64,000 nucleotides of DNA from MGIIa-L3 sp11892u. Its GTDB lineage: Archaea; Thermoplasmatota; Poseidoniia; Poseidoniales; Poseidoniaceae. Location of the stretch: the NCBI GenBank assembly GCA_965659685.1, contig CBFHXB010000002.1, positions 73,399 to 137,398 of the forward strand, in the 5' to 3' direction. Positions within the stretch are counted from its first letter, which is position 1. Every line of letters starts with the position of its first letter. Both the position numbers and the translations under genes were made by a program. Of the stretch, positions 15,754 through 22,926 are shown one piece after another. The notes under the pieces are model-generated. The model ran no database searches and was not told where the DNA came from. It worked only from the letters and a program-made list of their open reading frames with translations.

Positions 15754-16704
15754 ATGCGCTGGCTGGTCACAGGTGGAGCGGGCTTCATCGGTTCACACGT
15801 CGTCGACCGTTTGGTTGAACGAGGTGACGATGTGCTCGTCCTCGACGATCTCTCAAGCGGCCGAAGGGAATTCCTGGCCCATCATCTCGACGCAGGTCGC
15901 GTCACCCTGCAGGTCGTTGACCTGACCGATTTTGAGGCAACGCTTCCCCATTTTGCCGGCATCGACCGGGTGATCCATCTCGCCGCAAACCCTGACATCC
16001 GACTGGGGACGCGCGTGACGGACACCGACCTCAGGCACGGCACCGTGGCGACCTACAACGTGCTGGAATCCATGCGACAACACGAGGTCAAGGACATCGC
16101 GTTCGCTTCTTCCTCTGTGGTCTACGGTGAGGGTGTTCCCTTGCCCACGCCGGAGAACCATGGCCCCTGCATCCCTATTTCCCTGTACGGTGCAAGCAAG
16201 GCTGCAGGCGAAGGACTGATCGGTGCTTACGTCGGAACCTTTGGCTTCAGGGCGTGGATTTTCCGCTTCGCGAACATCATCGGCGGACGAGGCACGCACG
16301 GGGTGATCTTCGATTTCATTCACAAGCTCGTCGCCACGCCGGAGCGCCTCGAAGTGCTGGGTGACGGGCGTCAAGAAAAGTCGTACATGCTGGTTGAAGA
16401 TTGTGCGGACGCGATGCTGCACGTCATGGAGCAGACCGATGCACCCCTGACCCTCATGAACCTCGGAACGCAAGACACCTGCTCGGTCCGGCGGATCGGT
16501 GAAATCGTCATCGATGTGATGGGCTTGACGGCGCGCATGGACTACACGGGCGGGGACCGCGGCTGGGCTGGGGACATTCCGAAGGCGCGCTTGGCCATTG
16601 AACGGCTTTTGGACACCGGATTCACGTTGACGTGCCAAAGCGAGGAAGCAGTGCGGCACACCGCGACCCTGCTCCTCAAGGAAATCGTAGGTCCACGCGA
16701 TTGA
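15754..16704 (+). CDS. NAD-dependent sugar epimerase/dehydratase (GalE-like)
   Basis: Short-chain dehydrogenase of the extended type acting on a nucleotide sugar, likely UDP-glucose/galactose 4-epimerase or a related uronate enzyme. Seen: GGAGFIGSHVVDRL (NAD-binding GxxGxxG at residues 7-13), LDDLSSGR, IHLAANPDIR, FASSSVVYGE and the catalytic SLYGASKAAGE (Tyr-x3-Lys). Length 316 is typical. Product probably feeds surface glycans made with the glycosyltransferases in this window. Followed 23 bases later by the thioredoxin-like gene on the same strand. Confidence 0.85.
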   Translation: MRWLVTGGAGFIGSHVVDRLVERGDDVLVLDDLSSGRREFLAHHLDAGRVTLQVVDLTDFEATLPHFAGIDRVIHLAANPDIRLGTRVTDTDLRHGTVATYNVLESMRQHEVKDIAFASSSVVYGEGVPLPTPENHGPCIPISLYGASKAAGEGLIGAYVGTFGFRAWIFRFANIIGGRGTHGVIFDFIHKLVATPERLEVLGDGRQEKSYMLVEDCADAMLHVMEQTDAPLTLMNLGTQDTCSVRRIGEIVIDVMGLTARMDYTGGDRGWAGDIPKARLAIERLLDTGFTLTCQSEEAVRHTATLLLKEIVGPRD

Positions 16705-16727
16705 ACTCAGGGTTCATAGCCAACCGC

Positions 16728-17417
16728 ATGCACCCGCGGCCCATGCAGTTGCATGATGACGAAGCCGCCGGCGTCACAGACAACCCACTCCTGATGGTGG
16801 TTGCATTGGTCATTGCGGGCCTGATGATCGTCGCGGTCACCTCCGACCCCGTCGCCACCGGCACGGACATCGGCGACCGCGCACCGGAACTGACTTCGAT
16901 GGCCTATGACGGCGCCGGTTGGGCCAATTTTGACCTGTCGTCGTACTTCGACGAGACTTGGGTCGAAGGGCAGCCAGGCTCGTGGATCATCCTTGAGTTC
17001 ATGGACACCGATTGCCCGTACTGCGTGCAAAGAGCAGGTGAACTTGGCGATTGGGATGCTGTTTTTGATGCTGAGAATCCTCAATGGGCCAACGAAGACG
17101 TGCAGGTCATCGCGGTCGCGGCAGAGTTGAACATCGCGGGACACGACTCTTCTCGAGAAGAAATTGAGGCGTTCCGAGACAAGTCAGCAGGTCACACTTG
17201 CGCGAAGCAGGATTGCAGCGCACGTGACGGTTCTGCCCACTCCTTCCCCTACGTGGACGACCTTTCACTTGACGCCATGGACACTTGGAAGGTGCGTGGG
17301 ACACCGACCTACTTTGTCATCCAGCCAGATGGAATCATCGCATGGACCAGCGACAACACGGCGCGCTACGCCGACGCCGGTGAGGCGGTCGCTGCTCTCG
17401 CGGTGGTGGATGCGTGA
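16728..17417 (+). CDS. Membrane-anchored thioredoxin-like protein (VKOR partner)
   Basis: A 229-residue protein with one N-terminal helix (about 21-38) and an extracytoplasmic thioredoxin fold of TlpA/DsbA type: FMDTDCPYC gives the redox CPYC at residues 96-99, and RGTPTYFVIQPDG holds the cis-proline loop. A second cysteine pair (HTCAKQDCSA) lies between. It likely passes disulfides to secreted proteins and is reoxidised by the VKOR encoded next, whose start overlaps this stop codon by four bases (ATGA). Start at ATG 16728; ATG 16743 is also possible. Confidence 0.82.
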   Translation: MHPRPMQLHDDEAAGVTDNPLLMVVALVIAGLMIVAVTSDPVATGTDIGDRAPELTSMAYDGAGWANFDLSSYFDETWVEGQPGSWIILEFMDTDCPYCVQRAGELGDWDAVFDAENPQWANEDVQVIAVAAELNIAGHDSSREEIEAFRDKSAGHTCAKQDCSARDGSAHSFPYVDDLSLDAMDTWKVRGTPTYFVIQPDGIIAWTSDNTARYADAGEAVAALAVVDA

Positions 17418-18055
17418 ATGCAAACGTCATCCTCGCGGTCGAATCCCTCCCCCTTTTGCTAGGATTTCTCCTGACCCTTCCGGTTGGGGGGAAAATTGCT
17501 CAACCAGTGCTCAACGTATGGCCGTCACTCGCTTCTCCACGTGGACGGATGACCGCTGGATTGGTCCTCATTTGCCTTTCAGGCCTCGTCATCTCCACCC
17601 ACACGTATTGGATTCATGAAAAAATCACGGGAACCACGACGTCGTTTTGCGCAAGTGATTCCCTCTTCTCATGCGACGACGTGATCGGTCATGAGACCTA
17701 CGGGTACGCACCGGTCATCGGTTTGCCATGGGGTCTTATCGGCATGGGCGTTTTTGCAGCCCTTTTGTACGCGTCAATGATGGTCCAGAAAGAGCCTGAT
17801 GCACCGGGTCGAACCCGTATGCTGCAGGTGCTGATGCTCTTCAGCGGAGGTGGGGTTCCAGTCATTCTGTTGCTCATTTCCTACGAGGTGCAAATCGAAA
17901 AACTGTGCCAGTATTGCAGCATGGCCCATCTGGCCAACGTGTTGGTGCTGGTGACTTCTGTTCGGATGTTCCGGGCCACACAAGACGACGCTTGGAGCAG
18001 GATGGCACGTGCGGATCTGAGCCCTCGCGTTCAAGGGCAATCCGAAGAAGCGTGA
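17414..18055 (+). CDS. Vitamin K epoxide reductase family protein (VKOR)
   Basis: Integral membrane enzyme that makes disulfides de novo, passing electrons from a thioredoxin-like partner to a quinone. 213 residues, about five helices. The loop cysteines are Cys79 and Cys87 (SFCASDSLFSCDDV) and the active-site CxxC is Cys165/Cys168 in KLCQYCSMAH; the Ser/Thr and spacing fit bacterial and archaeal VKOR. Overlaps the thioredoxin-like gene upstream by ATGA, the normal partnership for this family. Convergent with the small gene at 18056, stops abutting in TGATCA. Confidence 0.88.
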   Translation: MNANVILAVESLPLLLGFLLTLPVGGKIAQPVLNVWPSLASPRGRMTAGLVLICLSGLVISTHTYWIHEKITGTTTSFCASDSLFSCDDVIGHETYGYAPVIGLPWGLIGMGVFAALLYASMMVQKEPDAPGRTRMLQVLMLFSGGGVPVILLLISYEVQIEKLCQYCSMAHLANVLVLVTSVRMFRATQDDAWSRMARADLSPRVQGQSEEA

Positions 18056-18319
18056 TCAGGGAATTGCGTCGCCTTCGTGGACCAAGTCACCGATGTCCTC
18101 GACCATTTCGAGGCGAACCACCGTGATCTCGAGGTGACCTGCCTCTGGGTAGGCCTCTCGAATTTCCTCAATGAGCGCTTCTCGGACGCCGTCCGCATCA
18201 TCTGCAACAAGGAAGCTCAGGTGACGAGAGCGGTCTGAACCGTGCTCGACCACGTACTCAACGATCCACTCGCTGGATGAGCCTTCTTCCCACACCACGT
18301 CCCAGCCGTTTTGTTCCAT
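18056..18319 (-). CDS. Small acidic protein, unknown function
   Basis: An 87-residue acidic protein predicted soluble, with alternating strands and one helix (GVREALIEEIREAYPEAGHLEITVVRLE), suggestive of a ferredoxin-like fold but without family motifs. The ATG at 18319 (MEQNGWDVVWEEG) is the only sensible start. The coding strand has strong GC bias at third positions, which supports it being real. Its stop abuts that of VKOR. Confidence 0.6.
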   Translation of the reverse strand: MEQNGWDVVWEEGSSSEWIVEYVVEHGSDRSRHLSFLVADDADGVREALIEEIREAYPEAGHLEITVVRLEMVEDIGDLVHEGDAIP

Positions 18320-18412
18320 GATACTACATCGGCACGGCAGGATATAGAGGTTTGCTCTCCAAGCATGGAAATATGCAGGAAAAGGGAAGAAGAAAGGGTT
18401 TTCCGGGAAGAA

Positions 18413-19369
18413 TCACTCTTCCTCAGAAACCTTTCTTCCGGATTCCGTCGTTTTCGTTGGCCAAACAGCCACCGCCACACCGCCCGCAAGCAAGGTGGCT
18501 GCCAAGGCCCAACGGTGATCCGCTCCCGCCTCAACGGTGGAAGGTCGGACGGCAAGTTCAACGGCGCCCTCGCTGTGAGTCGTCTCTAGGCTTAGGTTCC
18601 CGTCCGCGGTTTCGTCGATCAGGATCAGGCTGAACGGTGCATCGTCGGCCCACGCCAACGTCCCGTTCATGGTTCCGTTCATGGTGAGGTCACACGGGCC
18701 GGTGCACACGCTGGACCACGCGCCATCCGCATCCAGCGTGTGGAGTTCAACCAAGGCACGGTCGTAGGTGCTTCCTTGCACGACCTCCACGCCAAAGGCC
18801 GCTGGAGTCCGCGCATGCTCGAGGACCATGAGCGTCAGTTGTCGGCCATGTTCGGGCTGCTCGGCATGAAGTTCAAACAACACGTCACCGGCTTCCCTCG
18901 TGGCGTTGATGCCCAAGTTCGGGCGAGCGTTGCGTCCCGATTCAAGCTCCAGCATCCGTCGCGTGACGTCGGGCCACACCTCCGGTCCGACGAGCGGTGC
19001 CTCGCCCTCGACAAGGAAGGCAGGGGTCTGGGTGAGGTTTCCGTGCACGCTTCTCCACCGGTCAAGGCGTGCTTCCGAAGCGTTCGTGGCCACACCGTCT
19101 TGGCCGTCCAAGGGGTGCAGCGCAACGAGGGCCAAACGGGAACCGTGCCTGTCGGCCACCTCGGCCAAATATGGATCGATGTCGGCACAGGTGGCGCACC
19201 ACGTCGCGGTCATCTCTTCAACCAGGACCGTGGTTTTCGCCTTCACTTCAAGACGTTCGCCGTCGTTTAATCCGTCAATGCGGAGCGCGGCGGCGTTCGG
19301 AGTGGCGCTCAGCAGGATGAGCACGAGCAGGCACGCGGCCACAACCCGACCACCCCGCTCGGCGCGCAT
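18413..19369 (-). CDS. Exported thioredoxin-like protein with C-terminal anchor
   Basis: A 318-residue protein: signal peptide (MRAERGGRVV to about residue 28), a thioredoxin-type domain with TATWCATCADIDPYLAE (redox Cys58 and Cys61), then a beta-rich domain with NGTMNGT glycosylation-like sites, and a C-terminal helix (ALAATLLAGGVAVAVW) with a charged tail. Likely an extracytoplasmic disulfide reductase, isomerase or redox chaperone. It lies close to the thioredoxin-VKOR pair, which supports a shared disulfide role. Start at ATG 19369, chosen because the signal peptide begins there; a much longer frame to 19759 would run into rlmE. Confidence 0.75.
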   Translation of the reverse strand: MRAERGGRVVAACLLVLILLSATPNAAALRIDGLNDGERLEVKAKTTVLVEEMTATWCATCADIDPYLAEVADRHGSRLALVALHPLDGQDGVATNASEARLDRWRSVHGNLTQTPAFLVEGEAPLVGPEVWPDVTRRMLELESGRNARPNLGINATREAGDVLFELHAEQPEHGRQLTLMVLEHARTPAAFGVEVVQGSTYDRALVELHTLDADGAWSSVCTGPCDLTMNGTMNGTLAWADDAPFSLILIDETADGNLSLETTHSEGAVELAVRPSTVEAGADHRWALAATLLAGGVAVAVWPTKTTESGRKVSEEE

Positions 19370-19465
19370 GGTCGTGGGGGGATGGCGGTGGTGAAGAAGC
19401 CTCGTCGGCTCCTTGGGCAAGGGGAGCCTTCTTGACGGCGCCTCGTGCAGCATCATCTGAACTTC

Positions 19466-20191
19466 ATGGCTGAGCACTGGGTTGAGAACCACCGCCGCGA
19501 CAGTTGGCGGCGTCAAGCCAAAGCGGGTGGATACCGCGCACGCTCGGCGTTCAAACTCAAGCAGATCCAGCAGCGGTTCGAACTTCTTCGCGAAGGTGAC
19601 GTTGTTTTGGACGTGGGTTGCCACCCCGGCGGCTGGGCGCAGGTGGCGGTGGAGTTGGTCGGCGAATCCGGGACGGTTGTCGGCATCGACCTCATGGCCA
19701 CGCAACCCGTTGACGGGGCCACCTTGCTGACCGGTGACGTCACCGACCCTCTGATTCAATCACGGCTGCTCGAGGTGCTGGACGGTCGGGAAATCAATGC
19801 CATCGTGTCCGACATCTCCCCGGACATCACCGGGAATTGGGACATTGACCAAAGCGTGGCCATGTCCCTGGTGGCCATGGTGTTCGATTTCGGACTACCT
19901 CGCCTGGCCGCAGGGGGCAGTTTCGTCACCAAGATGTTCCAAGGCATCGGCGTGGAGGAACTGATCGCGGAGGTTCGCCCTCACTTCTCCAAGGTTCGAC
20001 GGTTTTCGCCAGAGGCCAGTCGCAATTCCTCCTCCGAAGTGTACCTGATCTGCCGAAATCACACGCCTTGGGGCACCCCCGCCGAGCCGCTCTCCGAACG
20101 CTATGAAGCGTCGTTGGGGAAACGACTCAACGGTGAAAACATCGACGTGGAGCCGATCAACACCCGCTTCAAAGTGCATCGTCGAGGTTGA
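19466..20191 (+). CDS. rlmE: 23S rRNA 2'-O-methyltransferase RlmE/FtsJ family
   Basis: Methylates the ribose of a uridine in the A-loop of 23S rRNA, or a tRNA position as for some archaeal relatives. The K-D-K-E catalytic tetrad is visible: Lys30 (RSAFKL), Asp116 (VSDISPDITG), Lys156 (FVTKMFQG) and Glu191 (SSSEVYL). SAM-binding motif I reads VLDVGCHPGGW. 241 residues, slightly longer than E. coli FtsJ with a C-terminal tail. Start at ATG 19466 gives the family N-terminus (AEHWVENHRRD); ATG 19445 is an alternative. Confidence 0.9.
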   Translation: MAEHWVENHRRDSWRRQAKAGGYRARSAFKLKQIQQRFELLREGDVVLDVGCHPGGWAQVAVELVGESGTVVGIDLMATQPVDGATLLTGDVTDPLIQSRLLEVLDGREINAIVSDISPDITGNWDIDQSVAMSLVAMVFDFGLPRLAAGGSFVTKMFQGIGVEELIAEVRPHFSKVRRFSPEASRNSSSEVYLICRNHTPWGTPAEPLSERYEASLGKRLNGENIDVEPINTRFKVHRRG

Positions 20192-20230
20192 CGGTGACCT
20201 TGAAATCGGTAAAGGCGATGTTCGAAGGCC

Positions 20231-20548
20231 ATGGGCCAACGGAAGATGACCATCGCAGATTTGCGGCCAGATTGCCCCGTGACGGAACTTGACCTGATCG
20301 TGCTCCGTCGCTACCCCACAAGGAACGTGGTCGGGAAGAAGTACAGCGGCCCCATGGCTGCTGCCTGTGCAAGGGACCGCTCAGGAATCGTGGGTTTGCT
20401 GCTCTGGGGCGACGACGTCCATCGAATACGACCGGGACTTGCCGTTCGTTTGGAACGTGGATGGTGCAGGGCGCGTGACGGCGCCTTGGTGGTCAGCACC
20501 GGTCGCCACGGCCGATTACGAGTGATGGAGCCCCCGTCTTCCCACTGA
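20231..20548 (+). CDS. Single-stranded nucleic-acid-binding OB-fold protein (RPA/SOSS-B-like)
   Basis: A 105-residue single OB fold: MTIADLRPDCPVTELDLIVL, then RDRSGIVGLLLWGDDVHRIRPGLAVRLERG and LVVSTGRHGRLRV, matching the archaeal RPA-like pattern (strand 1 with ELD, a DxxG/LWGD core, and an STGR strand). Likely binds single-stranded DNA or RNA. Start 20231 or the ATG at 20246. Followed by the zinc ribbon and aEF1-beta genes on the same strand, so probably one transcript. Confidence 0.65.
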   Translation: MGQRKMTIADLRPDCPVTELDLIVLRRYPTRNVVGKKYSGPMAAACARDRSGIVGLLLWGDDVHRIRPGLAVRLERGWCRARDGALVVSTGRHGRLRVMEPPSSH

Positions 20549-20597
20549 GGAAGCATAAAGAGGGGTGAGCCGTGGCCGGAGCATCCGAGGTGGCATG

Positions 20598-20765
20598 ATG
20601 AGCGAGAGGGCGACAACCTGCAGCACGTCCGGTATCCCCCTGACTCAAGAAGGTTCGACCAGCTTCCCCTGCCCTGGCTGCGGGGAGCCGATTGGCCGAA
20701 GCCCCCGCGCACGCAACCAAGGCGTGGTGTACGCTTGCCCGTCGTGCGGATTCCAAGGACCCTGA
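20598..20765 (+). CDS. Small zinc-ribbon protein, HVO_2753-like, one zinc site lost
   Basis: A 55-residue relative of the archaeal small zinc-finger family typified by HVO_2753, which normally has four Cys-pair knuckles holding two zincs. Here FPCPGCGEPIG and YACPSCGFQGP keep one site, but the first site is broken: CSTSG has lost its second Cys and SPRAR replaces the usual CxxCR. The neighbouring aEF1-beta gene ten bases on is the usual partner in archaea, which supports the call. Two ATGs are adjacent (20595, 20598); GAGGTGG spacing favours the second. Confidence 0.72.
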   Translation: MSERATTCSTSGIPLTQEGSTSFPCPGCGEPIGRSPRARNQGVVYACPSCGFQGP

Positions 20766-20774
20766 GGTGATGGC

Positions 20775-21047
20775 ATGGGCGAAGTTGTGATGACGTACAA
20801 GGTCAACCCTCACACCGAGATCGAAGACGTCGATCCGGAGATGATCGCCGACACCATCCGTGGTTTTGCCGACGACGTGTACGACGTTCAAGCGGTCGAA
20901 ATCAAGCCCCTCGCGTTCGGACTGCGTTTCGTTCAGGTTCACGTGAAGATGAACGACGGAGCAGGCCTTCCTGACGTCTTTGAATCCCGCATGGCGGAGA
21001 TTCATGGCGTTGGCGAGATCGAAGTCATCTCGATGGGCCTCATTTGA
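20775..21047 (+). CDS. ef1b: Translation elongation factor 1-beta (aEF1B)
   Basis: Nucleotide exchange factor for archaeal EF1-alpha. The 90-residue single domain matches throughout: MGEVVMTYKVNPHTEIEDVD at the start, then VEIKPLAFGLRFVQVHVKM, and the end MAEIHGVGEIEVISMGLI. Length is standard. Co-directional and ten bases after the zinc-ribbon gene. Confidence 0.9.
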   Translation: MGEVVMTYKVNPHTEIEDVDPEMIADTIRGFADDVYDVQAVEIKPLAFGLRFVQVHVKMNDGAGLPDVFESRMAEIHGVGEIEVISMGLI

Positions 21048-21136
21048 ACGGCGCTCGCCGTCCATCGTTGCAAGGTTCGCGGCGGAAGCGTTGTTCTCTG
21101 CACAGCAGTGCGTCGTGCCGATGCGCAAGGTCTTGC

Positions 21137-22543
21137 TCAACCAAGATGGTCCAATGGAGCCATCATGAATTCACGAAGCAACGTGGTGGCGTAGGCTCCG
21201 CTGGAGAGGGTGAAGCGGAATTTGATGCACGCGCCCTCTGGATGCCATCGGTCTCCGTCTCGAGGTCCTTCGGACCATCGTCCGTCAAGGGTGCCTTCGC
21301 TGGCTTTTGGGACGCTTTCCCACGTGAATTCCTTGAAGCCCGTCACGAGGGCGCGTCGCGTTCCCTTGGTGGACAAGCGCGGAATGGCGGCGACGGTCCA
21401 GGTGGCGTCTTTGAGTCCCATGCTTTCCATCACACCGGCTTCGATGTCACCGGGGCGTCCGTCGCAGGTGCTCACCTCAGATCCGGGCAAAGGTCCGGTG
21501 ACCGTCAGCCTCCCGAGGTTGCAGTTTCGTGCGATTCGGTCGGCGGTCCTGCTTTGCACGGTCACGCAACCCTTGGCTTCGAGTTGACCGCGTTCGTCGA
21601 CGCGACCCACAAGGTCACCCTCCACTGGGGTCGCAAGGGGCAAACCGTCCTCCAAACGGGCGTGGAGCGCGCGGTTGAACACGACCGATTGCAAGGCGTG
21701 CACCGTCATCAGCTGGAGGTTGTTGGGCAAACGGCGAAAGGCGCCCACGTGGTCGTCTGGCTTTTCCAAAAGGTGGGAAGCCATGCGACGTTCGAAGTCC
21801 ATCCAATCCGGGCAGGATTCGATGACCTCCTCAGAAATGCCTTCCTCGCGGATGCGCTTCCGGAACGCGGCCACGTCGGGGGCTTCACCGTCTCCGGGCA
21901 TCGAGAGGTAGGTCATCACGGCCTCGTCAAAGCGACCTGCGATCACGTGACGTCCAACTTCCGCGGTCACGGGGCGCCCGGAACCGAAGCGCTGAGGGCC
22001 AATCCAATTCGGGAACCGTTCTGCACCGAGCGTCGCCTCCAACGTCGCGTGAATCTTGCCGATCTCCTCCATGGCTTCTTGGTCGGTCATCGGTCGACCG
22101 TCGGGGTGGGCGCAGCCGCGCACCGTGATGGTGAACCGGTTGCCTCGGTGGTTGCCGAATCCGATTTTCTGATGGGTGCGGCCGAGGACTTCGATGTCCA
22201 CGTCGGTCAATTCAACGCCGTTCACCTTGTTGGCAGGAGCGTCGATGACGAAGAGTTGGCGGGTGATGGCCCGCTTGTCTTTGGTACCGGCAAAGAAAAT
22301 CCGCTCTTTGGGAATCCCGAGGGCTTTGGCCAAGCGAGCGATGAAGCGGTTGGTTTCCCAATTTCGCAAGGTGATGCTGGCCACCGTGAAGCGGCCTCGC
22401 TGGTCCATGCTGAGTTTGGTCGAGAGCTCTTCGACGCGGAAATCCTCGACCCGAGTTTTGACCAATCCACCGATGCCGTCGGCGACGGTGGCGTAACCGG
22501 TCAAGCCGATGGCTTCAGCGTGGTGTTGTCCGGAGGCGGACAC
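21137..22543 (-). CDS. truD: tRNA pseudouridine synthase D
   Basis: Makes pseudouridine 13 in tRNA. TruD motifs are clear: FAGTKDKRAITRQ with the catalytic Asp at residue 89, FGNHRGNRFTITVRG, and NWIGPQRFGSGRPVTAEVG; the C-terminus carries RALVTGFKEF and the GAYATTLLREFM ending. 468 residues, within the archaeal range. I chose GTG 22543: GAGGAGG lies eight bases upstream and overlaps the rpoL stop region, whereas the frame to 22663 would extend through rpoL. Downstream of rpoL on the same strand. Confidence 0.93.
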   Translation of the reverse strand: MSASGQHHAEAIGLTGYATVADGIGGLVKTRVEDFRVEELSTKLSMDQRGRFTVASITLRNWETNRFIARLAKALGIPKERIFFAGTKDKRAITRQLFVIDAPANKVNGVELTDVDIEVLGRTHQKIGFGNHRGNRFTITVRGCAHPDGRPMTDQEAMEEIGKIHATLEATLGAERFPNWIGPQRFGSGRPVTAEVGRHVIAGRFDEAVMTYLSMPGDGEAPDVAAFRKRIREEGISEEVIESCPDWMDFERRMASHLLEKPDDHVGAFRRLPNNLQLMTVHALQSVVFNRALHARLEDGLPLATPVEGDLVGRVDERGQLEAKGCVTVQSRTADRIARNCNLGRLTVTGPLPGSEVSTCDGRPGDIEAGVMESMGLKDATWTVAAIPRLSTKGTRRALVTGFKEFTWESVPKASEGTLDGRWSEGPRDGDRWHPEGACIKFRFTLSSGAYATTLLREFMMAPLDHLG

Positions 22544-22556
22544 CGGGGCGTCCTCC

Positions 22557-22814
22557 TCAGAGGGTGGCGCCGGAGAATTCTGCGGCGATGGAGGCAACCA
22601 GCTCGTTGATGACGCTGGCCGGATCTGCCTTGCCCTTGGTTCGAATGTAGAACTCGGGATCATCGAGGTCGGGGTGGCCAGGGAAGTAGTTGGCGTACTC
22701 GATTTTGTCGTGGTTGTTCAATCGCTCACGGAGCATCTGAAGGGAGGTGTGACCCTCACCCACAACACGCATACGGAGTTCTTGTCCTTCGCGGAAGAGC
22801 ACCTTGATTGGCAT
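22557..22814 (-). CDS. rpoL: DNA-directed RNA polymerase subunit L (Rpo11)
   Basis: Partner of subunit D in the polymerase assembly platform. The 85-residue sequence keeps the family pattern EGHTSLQMLRERLNNHDKIEYANYF, GHPDLDDPEFYIRTKG and DPASVINELVASI. Start ATG 22814. TruD starts 14 bases after its stop, so the two are probably co-transcribed. Divergent from the RND gene at 22927 over a 112-base gap, which should hold both promoters. Confidence 0.9.
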   Translation of the reverse strand: MPIKVLFREGQELRMRVVGEGHTSLQMLRERLNNHDKIEYANYFPGHPDLDDPEFYIRTKGKADPASVINELVASIAAEFSGATL

Positions 22815-22926
22815 GGGAACGGTCGGTCGACCTGACGGCTCGCTTTCAAGCCTTCGGGTTGTATTGCCGTGCTTTGCGCGCCGTCTGCCTCTTCGCTTAT
22901 GAACCGAAGCGCCCGGTGGGGCCTTG

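Noticed and set aside
21044..22609. A long plus-strand frame opposite truD
   Set aside because: The minus-strand product is an unmistakable TruD; the plus frame has no recognisable domain.
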